Below, in pieces: positions 7,440-17,000 of a stretch of DNA of 64,000 nt. The position numbers were made by a program, and so were the translations under genes. This DNA is from Cognaticolwellia beringensis (GTDB taxonomy: Bacteria; Pseudomonadota; Gammaproteobacteria; Enterobacterales; Alteromonadaceae): NCBI RefSeq assembly GCF_002076895.1, contig NZ_CP020465.1, forward strand, positions 806,001-870,000, in the 5' to 3' direction. Each line of letters starts with the position of its first letter. The first letter of the stretch is position 1. The notes beneath the pieces were generated by a model that worked only from the letters and a program-made list of their open reading frames with translations, had not been told where the DNA came from and did not search any database.

Positions 7440-9380
7440 ATGCAATTTTGTTGGAACGTGCGATTAATAAGTCAAAAAAATATAGGAATACAATCATTAT
7501 TATGTTTAGTGTTGATGGCGATTCTTTTATTTTCGAAGTTGAGTGTAGCTTCAACGGTTGATGAGGTTGCTCAACTACGCCAGATAGCACAGTTGGCAGA
7601 ATATGTGGGGGTCGATTACGCATCAGCGGTTGATAATGGTCAAGTTATTAACGATGATGAATACCAGGAAATGCTTGAATTCTCTCAATTGATAGTTGAT
7701 AAAACGTCAAGTGATAATTATGTTATGCACTCTCTCAATGAGAAAGCATCGGCTTTACAAACCGCCATTTCAACTAAACAAAAAGTAGACACTGTCAGGC
7801 AATTTGCTTCTGAACTACGAATTTCACTATTGGCTATGATGCCTGAGTTACCTCTCCCTAAAAGATTACTGTCTAAAGACGCGACGTTTTCTTTATTTGA
7901 AAATAACTGTGCGAGTTGCCACGGTCTTTCAGGTCAAGGAAATGGTATTTTAGCATCGGGATTAGAGCCTGCTCCTACCGATTTTACCGATAAAAAACGT
8001 GCTGAAAACCGTTCACTTTTAGGCTTGTTTGACGCCATATCTAATGGGCTTGATGATACGGCCATGCCTGCATTCACACAATTAAAAGAACAGCAGAAAT
8101 GGTCCCTTGCATTTTATGTCGGAAGTTTAGCATTTCAATCATCAAGCGAATTCATCAAACCATCACAATCAATTTCATTACAAAACTGGATAAATTATAG
8201 TCCATTAAAATTATCTACAGAAACTGAGGGATTAACGAAAAATGAAATTGAAGGGTTAAGAGCCGATCCAAAATTATTGTTTACCAATCAAAGTGGTCCT
8301 TTAGCTATAACCAAAACTCAATTAGCTGCCGCAAGCATTGCGTATAAAAATGAAGAGTATGAGAAGGCCAAAACACTTGCTGTGAGTGCTTATCTAGATG
8401 GTTTTGAATTAATTGAAAATAGTTTGGATGCACGAGACAAAAATTTACGTAAAAGCATCGAAGGAAACTTGATTAAGCTTCGTCAAGTGTTAAGTAACGC
8501 ACAACAGGTTAATCAACTTGAAAGCCTTATGGAAATTACTGTGAGGCAACTCAATGACGCGGAAAAACTTCTGACAGAAACCACTTTATCAAATGAGGCT
8601 CTTTTTACTGCAAGCTTAGTTATTTTGCTAAGAGAAGGTTTAGAAGCCTTGCTGGTTGTACTGGCTTTGATAACAGTATTAATTCGAACTAAACGTCATG
8701 ATGCCTTAAAATATGTCCATTTTGGTTGGCTCAGTGCGCTACTAGCTGGTTTTGCTACTTGGGCGGTAGCCCAGTCAATGATCAATATCAGTGGTGCAAG
8801 TCGAGAAGTCATGGAAGGTATTGCTGCAATGCTTGCAGCGTTAATGTTGTTCTATGTGGGGATCTGGATGCATAGTAAAACGAATGCTGAACATTGGCAG
8901 GCATACATTCAAAAGCACATTAATACACAATTAGAAGCAGGTACACTTTGGGGATTAGCCGTGCTCTCATTTATCGCTGTTTACCGAGAGGTTTTTGAAA
9001 CGGTTTTATTCTATCAATCACTGTTAACACAAGCCTCAACGACTCAATACTCATTTGTTATCGGTGGATTTTTATTCGGGATAGCTGTGTTATCGATTAT
9101 TGCATGGGGAATGTTTAAATATTCTGTAAAATTGCCAATTGCTCGTTTCTTTTCAACAACAACATATCTCTTATTAGCACTGTCATTTATATTAATGGGA
9201 AAAGCAGTTTCAGCATTACAAGAGGCTGCCGTTATTGGAATTTCTCCATTGCCAATTACTGTAAAGGTTGATTGGATTGGTGTTGGGTCTACTTGGGAAG
9301 GCATAATGGCACAGTTAACTATATTGGTTTTATTTGTCGTCTATATGTATAGATCTAGAAAAAAACAAATAATGATTTAA
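7440..9380 (+). CDS. Cytochrome c-FTR1 family permease (PbrT/EfeU-like)
   Basis: Inner-membrane permease of the FTR1 iron/lead family fused to an N-terminal periplasmic cytochrome c region. I chose the ATG at 7440 (AAGGG 7 bp before); the in-frame ATG at 7395 overlaps the -10 box. The 646 residues show a signal peptide ending SVAS, haem site CASCH at 157-161 with a possible Met ligand in DTAMPAF, and a helical linker. The FTR1 part has about seven TM helices and both REXXE metal motifs: REGLE (398-402) and REVFE (516-520). In Cupriavidus metallidurans PbrT, of the same layout, mediates lead uptake next to pbrR. Here it lies beside a CadR/PbrR regulator. The cytochrome part may oxidise the metal before transport, which is inference. 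Confidence 0.9.
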   Translation: MQFCWNVRLISQKNIGIQSLLCLVLMAILLFSKLSVASTVDEVAQLRQIAQLAEYVGVDYASAVDNGQVINDDEYQEMLEFSQLIVDKTSSDNYVMHSLNEKASALQTAISTKQKVDTVRQFASELRISLLAMMPELPLPKRLLSKDATFSLFENNCASCHGLSGQGNGILASGLEPAPTDFTDKKRAENRSLLGLFDAISNGLDDTAMPAFTQLKEQQKWSLAFYVGSLAFQSSSEFIKPSQSISLQNWINYSPLKLSTETEGLTKNEIEGLRADPKLLFTNQSGPLAITKTQLAAASIAYKNEEYEKAKTLAVSAYLDGFELIENSLDARDKNLRKSIEGNLIKLRQVLSNAQQVNQLESLMEITVRQLNDAEKLLTETTLSNEALFTASLVILLREGLEALLVVLALITVLIRTKRHDALKYVHFGWLSALLAGFATWAVAQSMINISGASREVMEGIAAMLAALMLFYVGIWMHSKTNAEHWQAYIQKHINTQLEAGTLWGLAVLSFIAVYREVFETVLFYQSLLTQASTTQYSFVIGGFLFGIAVLSIIAWGMFKYSVKLPIARFFSTTTYLLLALSFILMGKAVSALQEAAVIGISPLPITVKVDWIGVGSTWEGIMAQLTILVLFVVYMYRSRKKQIMI

Positions 9381-9394
9381 GATCAGCATGGCAT

Positions 9395-9802
9395 CTAAAT
9401 GCTTTTTGCTACGTCACAGGTAAGTTTTTGTAAAATACCACACTGCTCAATTGTTCCACCATTTGAGCAGGTGTTACTTAAGTCATTTAACTGTTCTTTA
9501 AGGCTGTTTAGTTCATTAATACGTTGTTCAACTTGCTGGATATGACTATCGATCATCTTGTTAACTGAGTTGCATTGAATCGAGGGTGAGCTTTGTAACT
9601 CAAGCAGTTGACGAATTTCTGATAAGGTTAAATCGAGCGTTCTACATTGTTTAATAAACATCAATTGCTTAAGTGAGGATTTATTATATAAACGAAAATT
9701 TCCTTCACTTCGCTCTGGGGATTTCAAGAGTTGTTCTTTTTCATAATAACGGATCGTTTGTACTGAACAATCTGTTAATTTTGCTAGTTCGCCAATTTTC
9801 AT
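9395..9802 (-). CDS. cadR: MerR-family Cd(II)/Pb(II)-responsive regulator (CadR/PbrR)
   Basis: MerR activator predicted to bind the four CTATAG-3-CTATAG sites in the window. The start is ATG at 9802 (MKIGELAKLTDCSVQTIRYY); the open frame runs 23 residues further upstream, but that part covers the operator at 9826-9840 and is unlikely to be translated. The 135 residues show the winged HTH (1-70), the dimer coiled coil (about 80-110) and cysteines C77, C112 and C121, the positions that bind metal in CadR/PbrR proteins. Further cysteines are C12, C53 and C129. It is divergent from the CDF operon, and its 3' end meets that of the FTR1 gene with 14 bp between. Confidence 0.92.
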   Translation of the reverse strand: MKIGELAKLTDCSVQTIRYYEKEQLLKSPERSEGNFRLYNKSSLKQLMFIKQCRTLDLTLSEIRQLLELQSSPSIQCNSVNKMIDSHIQQVEQRINELNSLKEQLNDLSNTCSNGGTIEQCGILQKLTCDVAKSI

Positions 9803-9819
9803 AATATTAAATTTCTTTG

Positions 9820-9850
9820 TTGACTCTATAGTTACTATAGGCTTTATACT
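9820..9850 (+). promoter_or_regulatory. MerR-type promoter of the CDF-lspA-czc operon
   Basis: -35 TTGACT (9820-9825) and -10 TATACT (9845-9850) are separated by 19 bp, with CTATAG-TTA-CTATAG (9826-9840) in the spacer. The best hexamers of the four sites are here. It lies between cadR and the CDF gene and probably also governs cadR expression, as in other divergent MerR loci. Confidence 0.92.
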
Positions 9851-9879
9851 TTGTAAAAAGGTGTTTAGCAAGGTTTTTT

Positions 9880-10779
9880 ATGTCAAATAAATGTAGTGGC
9901 CAATGTGAGTCAGTTGTTACTGATTCTAGTATTAAAGAGTTTAAAAATACTGATGCTTTTGATGGGCGTTTCACCACTGATTATAAAGTGACCCAGATGG
10001 ATTGTCCCTCTGAAGAGCGACTGATCAGGTTAGCGCTCGACGGTATTGAACCTTCTGTAGGATTAAAATTTGATATTCCTAATCGGTTAGTTAAAGTTTT
10101 TCATGATGATAATTTGGATGAAATAACTACGAAGCTTCAATCATTGAATTTAGGTGCTACGTTAGAAATAACCAGAGAAAGTTGCCGTGTTGAAGCAACC
10201 CAAGCCAAAGCATCAGCTAAAGAAAATGAAGGGAAAGAAACCATTATTCTTAAGTGGTTACTGATCATTAACGGGTTCATGTTTTTTTGTGAATTCATCG
10301 CGGGTTGGATTGCGCAATCCGCAGGGCTAATTGCTGACTCTTTAGATATGTTTGCAGATGCTGCCGTATATGGATTAGCAATATATGCGGTTGGTAAAAG
10401 TATTAAGATGAAACTCAAAGCAGCCCACATATCGGGATGGTTACAGGTTCTCCTTGCGTTAGGAGCTTTAAGTGAAGTATTAAGGCGATTTATATATGGA
10501 AGTGAACCCGTATCAAATTTAATGATGATTTTTGGTGCACTTGCGTTAATTGCCAATGTTACTTGTTTGTTTTTAATATCCGATAGTAAAGAAAATGGCG
10601 CTCATATGAAGGCTAGTTGGATTTTTTCAGCTAATGATGTTATCGCAAATGTTGGCGTTATATTAGCTGGACTACTGGTAACACTGACAGGATCTCGTTA
10701 TCCAGATCTTGTTATTGGATTAATAATTGCCCTTGTAGTATTAAACGGTGCTCGCCGTATTTTACAGCTTAAATATTGA
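9880..10779 (+). CDS. CDF-type cation efflux transporter with HMA-like N-terminus
   Basis: Predicted inner-membrane metal(II)/proton antiporter of 299 residues. The N-terminus has C5xxxC9, then an HMA-like fold around TDYKVTQMDCPSEE (Cys42; a single Cys, not CxxC). Six TM helices follow from about residue 120. TM2 carries DMFAD, which fits the DxxxD half of the CDF metal site. TM5 reads SANDVIANVG, so the usual HxxxD half has lost its His. The protein ends straight after TM6 and lacks the C-terminal cytoplasmic dimer domain. Its place behind the MerR promoter and before lspA matches the pbr-type operons, where a P-type ATPase often stands instead. Substrate lead, cadmium or zinc is inferred. 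Confidence 0.85.
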   Translation: MSNKCSGQCESVVTDSSIKEFKNTDAFDGRFTTDYKVTQMDCPSEERLIRLALDGIEPSVGLKFDIPNRLVKVFHDDNLDEITTKLQSLNLGATLEITRESCRVEATQAKASAKENEGKETIILKWLLIINGFMFFCEFIAGWIAQSAGLIADSLDMFADAAVYGLAIYAVGKSIKMKLKAAHISGWLQVLLALGALSEVLRRFIYGSEPVSNLMMIFGALALIANVTCLFLISDSKENGAHMKASWIFSANDVIANVGVILAGLLVTLTGSRYPDLVIGLIIALVVLNGARRILQLKY

Positions 10780-10791
10780 TGGGACTTATCG

Positions 10792-11322
10792 ATGATTAAA
10801 TCTGTTGATAGTATAAATATTAAAAAGAACAAGAACACATGGTATATGTTCGCTTTGAGTTTATTGATTTTAGATCAGGTGACGAAATATTTTGTTGTTT
10901 TACTACTCCCATTACATGGTTCTACAGACGTTTCATACTTTTTTAACATTGTACATTTTCGTAATGAAGGCGCAGCGTTTAGTTTGTTTGCTGATGCTGG
11001 AGGGTGGCAGCGTTATTTTTTTGCATGTGTTGCCTCAATTACATCTCTTTGGTTGATTTTTATGATTAACAAAAGCCAGTCAATGAGAGAGTTACTTGGC
11101 TTTTCATTTGTTCTAGGGGGAGCTTTAGGGAATTTAAGCGATAGGTTGCTTAGGGGAAATGTAGTCGATTTTTTAGATTTTTATTGGAAAGGTAGCCATT
11201 GGCCTGCTTTTAATTTTGCTGATGTAACAATTATTTGTGGTATTTGTTTGTTAATTTCATTAATTGCTCTGCCTAATTCTAAAGTGGTTACAATTACAGA
11301 ATATCGTGCTAGAGAGCAATGA
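10792..11322 (+). CDS. lspA: Signal peptidase II (LspA/PbrC-like)
   Basis: Inner-membrane aspartic protease that removes lipoprotein signal peptides. The 176 residues have four TM helices and the family motifs: LLILDQVTKYFV, FRNEGAAFSLF, GALGNLSDRLLRGNVVDF and AFNFADVTI. The two catalytic aspartates are in NLSDR and FNFAD. It starts 12 bp after the CDF gene and overlaps the next gene by four bases. An lspA copy inside lead operons (pbrC or pbrBC) is well known; it is probably additional to a housekeeping lspA elsewhere. Its role may be to mature metal-resistance lipoproteins, though none is evident in this operon. Confidence 0.95.
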   Translation: MIKSVDSINIKKNKNTWYMFALSLLILDQVTKYFVVLLLPLHGSTDVSYFFNIVHFRNEGAAFSLFADAGGWQRYFFACVASITSLWLIFMINKSQSMRELLGFSFVLGGALGNLSDRLLRGNVVDFLDFYWKGSHWPAFNFADVTIICGICLLISLIALPNSKVVTITEYRAREQ

Positions 11323-11678
11323 AGCTATTGCAACCAATCTATTTAAAACCATGCATATCATACATGATAATGATTTTGGTAGCGGTACAATCCGTTCTGT
11401 TTTCTTTCGAAGGGCGTTTAGTTGATAGTTATTCTAAAACATCAATAACTAAGTCTGATTCTCTGTCTAATTTTTCAGAAGTTATTGATATCGATTTGAT
11501 GCATGATTCTGTCGTGGCTGATGATTGCCGTTATTGCTACTCTTGTCACATATTTTTAAATGTAGACTCGCCCTGCAATATTCTACAAACAATAGATTAT
11601 TTCCCCGCTTTTTCGTTTGTTTCTAGTGAACTAAAAACATACATGTCAGTGCCATTTCGACCTCCTAAATACACCTAG
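11319..11678 (+). CDS. Small exported Cys-rich protein before the second czcC
   Basis: Family not recognised. The ATG overlaps the lspA stop (ATGA), which suggests translational coupling. The 119 residues begin with a hydrophobic segment (about residues 12-30, a signal peptide or anchor), then Ser-rich sequence and the cluster CRYCYSCH, and end PFRPPKYT. It matches the plan of the protein at 5871-6218: export signal, Cys-x2-Cys-x2-Cys/His cluster, Pro-Pro tail, position before czcC. A periplasmic metal-binding accessory is a reasonable inference. Confidence 0.75.
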   Translation: MKLLQPIYLKPCISYMIMILVAVQSVLFSFEGRLVDSYSKTSITKSDSLSNFSEVIDIDLMHDSVVADDCRYCYSCHIFLNVDSPCNILQTIDYFPAFSFVSSELKTYMSVPFRPPKYT

Positions 11679-11706
11679 ATTTTCACACCTAGATTTTCAC
11701 ACCTAG
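11672..11706 (+). repeat. 14-bp direct repeat, 2.5 copies
   Basis: The unit CACCTAGATTTTCA occurs twice and then partly again, starting in the last codons of the small gene. The inter-genic stretch after it (to 11764) holds a short GGCC pairing but no strong terminator, so the operon is probably read through. Confidence 0.85.
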
Positions 11707-11764
11707 TCAGAAAGGCCAAACTTTAACGGCCTAAATTACAATATAAATTTACAGGAAAGTATAT

Positions 11765-13057
11765 ATGGTACTCAATACATCAGTGTATCGTAAGATAGCA
11801 ATTAGGAGGTGTGTAACACCTCAGGTTAAATATATTGTTTGTCTTGCTTTATCACTTTTTACAGTCAATGTTTACGCCATTGAAAAGCAACTAAACCTCA
11901 AAGATGCTATTCAATGGACACTTAAAAAAAATCCCGAACTAAAAATATTTGAATTCAAACAAAACATGTTAATTGGACGTGAAAGAACAGCAAATTTAAC
12001 TCCTGCTTATGAACTGGACATTGAAGCTGAAAACTTTGCTGGTTCAGGAAAATTCAATCAGTTTGATAGTGCGGAACTAACTGTCGCTTTGTCTTCAGTT
12101 ATTGAAATGGGAAATAAGCGCTCGGCGAGAATAGCACTTGTTTCAAGTTCTAGAGCGTTACTCATCGCTGAGAAAGAGGTTGCGGCACTTAACTTAATGG
12201 CTCAGGTTACTGAAAAATTTGTTGAGGTGCTTGCAGCTCAACAAAGAGTCTTATTGTCTGAAAATGCACTTGACCTAGCAGAAGAAACGTTAAAAATTGT
12301 ATCTCAACGCAATCGCGCAGGTGCAACACCGGAGGCTGAAGTGAAACGGTCAAAGGCAGTTATTGCTCAGGCTAACCTAACAGTTCAATCTGAACACAAA
12401 CGCTTAGAATATTTAAAACTCTCATTAGCAGCCTATTGGGGAGAGACCTCGGTATCCTTCTCTAGAGTGAATGGCGACCTTTATCAGTTTGGTCATGATA
12501 GTGATTTCAACAGCCTTTTTGCTCAGTTAGAGAACAACCCTGCTATTCAAATCTATGCTAATGAACAGCGATTAAAAGAGGCCGAAATACGGTTAGCTAA
12601 AACTGAGTCTAATGCCAATATTAAATGGTCTGTAGGTGTAAGACGTTCTCAAGAAAGCAATGATACAGCACTAGTAGCAGGTTTTAGCTTGCCCTTATTT
12701 GCAGAAAAGCGAAATTCAGGTGCAATTGCAAGTGCGTTAGCTGAACGTGATCAAGTTGTCGTAGATAAAGAGGTAACTAAGCTGAGGTTTAGAAATTATT
12801 TACTACGAGCATACTCTAATAGAAAACAAGCAATATTAACTGCCAATGCATTAAGGAAGTCGGTTATTCCAATGCTAGAGGAAGCCCTGGAAGATACTCA
12901 ATTGGCCTATCAAAAAGGAAGATATGGCTATCTTGATTATGTATCTGCTAGACAAGAATTGTTAAATGCACGACGTACCCTTATTGATGCTGCTTCTGCC
13001 GCTCTAATTTATGGGGCAGAAATAGAAAAATTAACAAACGAAGCGCTGTCATTATAA
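11765..13057 (+). CDS. czcC: Second CzcC-type outer-membrane efflux protein
   Basis: TolC-family channel of 430 residues for the second CzcCBA pump. AGGAA lies 8 bp before the ATG. Residues 1-37 are a long signal peptide ending VNVYA. The first repeat starts LNLKDAIQWTLKKNPELKIFE, and the second with FNSLFAQLENNPAIQIYANEQRLKEAEIRL. The barrel strand GVRRSQESNDTALVAGFSLPLF follows the family pattern. The C-terminal YQKGRYGYLDYVSARQELL is typical of CzcC. The gene stands 86 bp after the small Cys-rich protein and 70 bp before czcB. Confidence 0.92.
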   Translation: MVLNTSVYRKIAIRRCVTPQVKYIVCLALSLFTVNVYAIEKQLNLKDAIQWTLKKNPELKIFEFKQNMLIGRERTANLTPAYELDIEAENFAGSGKFNQFDSAELTVALSSVIEMGNKRSARIALVSSSRALLIAEKEVAALNLMAQVTEKFVEVLAAQQRVLLSENALDLAEETLKIVSQRNRAGATPEAEVKRSKAVIAQANLTVQSEHKRLEYLKLSLAAYWGETSVSFSRVNGDLYQFGHDSDFNSLFAQLENNPAIQIYANEQRLKEAEIRLAKTESNANIKWSVGVRRSQESNDTALVAGFSLPLFAEKRNSGAIASALAERDQVVVDKEVTKLRFRNYLLRAYSNRKQAILTANALRKSVIPMLEEALEDTQLAYQKGRYGYLDYVSARQELLNARRTLIDAASAALIYGAEIEKLTNEALSL

Positions 13058-13127
13058 AAAAGGCATCACTTTACGATTAACCATATTTTTTAATTCAGTT
13101 ATCAACTGATTTGTTTAGGATTTAAAA

Positions 13128-14018
13128 ATGAAAAACTATTTACTCGCACTATTGATTTTTGTTGGGTATTTGTCACCCATTCAAAGTGTTTTCGCTAGCG
13201 AAGATGAAGGCGAAGAAGGCATAAGTAAAATTAAAGATAGTATGGCAAAAAGGGTTGGTGTTGAAACAGCCAACCTGTCATCAAAAATATTGAACCAGAC
13301 CATTCCTGTATACGGCGCTACGACGATAGGCGCTGAACAGTTATTTCAAGTTGGTGCAAGATATAACGGCGTAATAAAGACGATAAATTTCACCGTTGGT
13401 GATAACGTAAAAAAAGGCAATTTATTAGCCGTTATTGAATCTAACGAAAGCTTGAATACATATAAAATTACGTCTCCTATTTCTGGGGTAGTTTTACAGC
13501 GAAATGGAAACGTTGGCGGTATCACTCAAAACACCAGCTTGTTTGAAATCGTAAATTTTGACACTTTGTGGGCCGAATTTAAGGTTTTTACTAACCAATA
13601 TAATCAAATCAAAGTCGGTCAACATGTTGACATTATGCATGGCGAGCAAACATTCAACTCAACAATCACCAATATAATTCCATCTAAAGATCAACCTTAT
13701 GTATTAGCGCGAGTGCGATTAGACAATACAGCGCTAAATCTAACTTCAGGTCAACTCCTAAAGGGAAGTATTAGGGTAAGTCAATTTGAGGTTGATCTAG
13801 CCGTCGAAAAAATAGCTCTACAAGAGCTGGGGGGCCGAATAGGTGTATTTGTGAAAGAAGGTGAAGAATATGAATTTACACCGCTTGTGTTAGGTCGTTC
13901 AGATAATTACTACATAGAAGTTGTTGATGGTCTTAATAAAAACTCTGAATATGTAAATAAAAACAGTTATCTGATAAAAGCAGATATATTGAAATCTGAA
14001 GTAGAAGACGACGATTAG
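13128..14018 (+). CDS. czcB: Short CzcB-type membrane fusion protein lacking the alpha-hairpin
   Basis: Periplasmic adaptor of the second pump, only 296 residues against about 400 in the family. A signal peptide ends VFASE and an acidic segment follows (EDEGEEG). The lipoyl half-motif VGDNVKKGNLLAVIES runs almost directly into the other half, YKITSPISGVVLQRNGNVGG, with only about seven residues between. The helical hairpin that normally sits there and reaches toward the TolC channel is absent. The beta-barrel and membrane-proximal parts follow and the tail is acidic (EVEDDD). The frame is intact, so this is a real short form, not a frameshift. RND gene 10 bp downstream. Confidence 0.88.
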   Translation: MKNYLLALLIFVGYLSPIQSVFASEDEGEEGISKIKDSMAKRVGVETANLSSKILNQTIPVYGATTIGAEQLFQVGARYNGVIKTINFTVGDNVKKGNLLAVIESNESLNTYKITSPISGVVLQRNGNVGGITQNTSLFEIVNFDTLWAEFKVFTNQYNQIKVGQHVDIMHGEQTFNSTITNIIPSKDQPYVLARVRLDNTALNLTSGQLLKGSIRVSQFEVDLAVEKIALQELGGRIGVFVKEGEEYEFTPLVLGRSDNYYIEVVDGLNKNSEYVNKNSYLIKADILKSEVEDDD

Positions 14019-14028
14019 GAGACGTAAT

Positions 14029-17000
14029 ATGATTGAATCAATTTTGCGTCTAGCAATAAATAGGCGCTATTTAGTATTAAGTTTGTTGTTGGTTATTATC
14101 GGTGTTGGTATGTGGAGTTTTCAAAAGCTTCCTATTGATGCCGTCCCCGATATAACAAACGTTCAAGTACAAATAAACACTTCTGCACCCGGTTATTCAC
14201 CTTTAGAAGCCGAGCAGCGGGTAACATTTCCAATAGAAACAGCTCTAGCAGGTTTGCCAAAGCTATCTCACACTCGCTCCCTTTCAAGATACGGCTTATC
14301 TCAAGTGACCGTTATCTTTGAAGAGGGAACTGATATATATTTTGCCCGAAACCTAATAAATGCAAGGTTAGCTGCGATAAAAGGCGTTATTCCCTCTGGC
14401 TTAGAGCCACAAATGGGTCCTATTTCTACAGGGCTTGGTGAAATATTTATGTATACAGTTCAAGCTTCTCCTGACGCTAAAATGTCTAACGGAGAGCCGT
14501 ATACCGCCATTGCCTTGCGGGAAATTCAAGACTGGATCATAAAACCGCAATTAGCTCAGGTTAAAGGTGTCATTGAGGTAAATAGTATTGGTGGCTATAA
14601 CAAGCAGTATCATATAACTCCCGATCCTGAAAAATTACTATTCCATCGAGTTAGCTTCGAAGATGTTTCAGATGCATTACGTAAAAATAATGATAACCGT
14701 GGCGCTGGCTATATTGAAAAAAGCGGACAGCAAGTGTTGGTTCGATCCATTGGCCAACTTGCAACAATCGATCAGATACTCAATATTGTAATCAAGAAAA
14801 ATAATGAAACCCCTGTAAAAATAGGTGATGTATCTAGTGTTGGAATAGGGAAAGAGCTTAGGACAGGAGCCGCTACTCGCAATGGCATTGAGACTGTTTT
14901 GGGTACTACCATGATGTTAATTGGAGAGAACTCTCGAACCGTAGCATTGGAAGTAAAACAAAAGCTAAGCGAAATACAGCAATCCCTTCCTAAAGGCGTT
15001 ACCGCTGAAGCCGTATACGATAGAACAACTTTGGTAGACAAGGCTGTTGCGACAGTCACTAAAAATCTCGTTGAAGGTGCTGTTTTAGTTATTGTTGTGC
15101 TTTTCTTGTTGCTTGGAAACTTACGCGCAGCATTAATAACGGCTGCTGTAATACCACTATCAATGTTAATGACAATCACTGGTATGGTAAAAACCGGAGT
15201 GTCTGCCAATCTAATGAGTTTAGGCGCATTGGACTTCGGTTTGATAGTTGACGGTGCTGTCATTATTGTTGAAAACTCTGTTCGTCGGTTAGCAGAAGCA
15301 CAACACAACGATTATAGGCAAAATTTGAAAGAACGTTTGAATACTGTTTATGAAGCCACATCAGAAGTCATACGACCAAGCCTTTTTGGTGTTCTAATTA
15401 TCACGGTGGTCTATATACCTATTTTCACGCTAACTGGCGTTGAAGGTAAGATGTTCCACCCAATGGCGGCAACCGTAGTTATGGCTTTAATTTCAGCGAT
15501 GATTTTATCTGTAACACTTGTACCTGCTGCCGTAGCTGTGTTTATGAAAGGTAAAATCAGCGAAAAAGAAAGTGTTGTGATCAGCTCAACCAAATCTGTT
15601 TACAAACCATTGTTAAAAATGGCGTTGAAATTCCGTTGGGGTATCGTTTTATTTTCGACATTTTTAATGGGATATAGTCTTTGGTTAGCAACAACACTGG
15701 GGACTGAATTTGTTCCGCAGCTAAATGAGGGAGATATAACGGTACAAGCATTAAGAATACCTTCAACTGGTCTTGAACAATCTGTTGAAATGCAAGAGGT
15801 ACTTGAGCAACGTATAAAGGCATTTTCTGAAGTTGATAAAGTGTTTTCTCGCATTGGAACCGCAGAAGTGGCTACCGATCCAATGCCACCGAGTATTGCC
15901 GATATTTTTGTGATTTTAAAACCACGTAAGGATTGGTATGACCCAAAAAAACCAAAGAGTGAATTGGTTGAAGAAATGGAAGAAGCACTGAAGCATATTC
16001 CGGGCAACAACTATGAATTTACTCAGCCAATTCAGATGCGTTTTAATGAGTTGATTTCAGGAGTTCGAGCTGACTTGGGGATCAAAGTATTTGGTGACGA
16101 TTTGGATCAGTTACTACTTACGGCAAAAGATATTTTAATTATTGTGAAAACCATCGATGGCGCAGCAGATGTCCGTATGGAGCAAGTTACTGGTGTACCT
16201 TCATTGTCTGTTATTCCCAAACGAGATGCATTGGGCAGATATGGTCTGAGTGTGGTTGAATTGCAAGATTGGGTTGCCGCCGCAATTGGAGGTGAATCTG
16301 CGGGGATAATGTATGAAGGTGACAGGCGTTTTGAGTTAGTTGTTCGTCTCCCTGAGCAAATAAGAACGGATATCGATGGATTGAAGTTTCTGCCAATTCC
16401 GCTTGATGATGGTAGCTACGTACCTCTTGAAGAAGTTGCAGAACTTAAGTCAGAATCTTTACCAGCACAAATTAGCCGTGAGAACGGAAAAAGAAGAGTT
16501 GTGGTTACAGCTAATGTTCGTGGTAGAGATTTAGGAAGTTTTGTAGAGGATGTGAAAACTAAAATTAATCAAGAAGGAGAAATTCCAGCAGGATATTGGC
16601 TTGATTATGGAGGAACTTTTGAGCAGCTAGAGTCAGCAAGTAAACGATTAAGCATGGTAGTACCTATAACATTGATCGTTATATTGGGCATTTTAGTCAT
16701 CGCATTTGGTTCGTTAAAAGATGCGTTGATTATATTTAGTGGTGTTCCTTTGGCGTTGACGGGGGGCGTATTTTCACTTTATTTAAGAGACATGCCCTTA
16801 TCAATTTCAGCAGGTGTCGGTTTTATAGCGCTGTCCGGTGTCGCTGTATTAAATGGCTTGGTTATGTTGGCTTTTATTCGAGATCTCTGGCATGAAAAAG
16901 GTGATCTTTATTTAGCTATCATTGAAGGTGCTATAATTCGCTTAAGACCTATTTTAATGACCGCCTTAGTTGCTAGTTTGGGCTTTATTCCAATGGCGTT

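Noticed and set aside
9803..9871. N-terminal extension of the MerR regulator
   Set aside because: The extension would translate the operator/promoter region; MKIGELAKL at 9802 matches the usual MerR start.
14772..15308. 178-residue minus-strand ORF inside the second czcA
   Set aside because: Antisense of a conserved membrane protein gene; composition and lack of a ribosome site mark it as a shadow.
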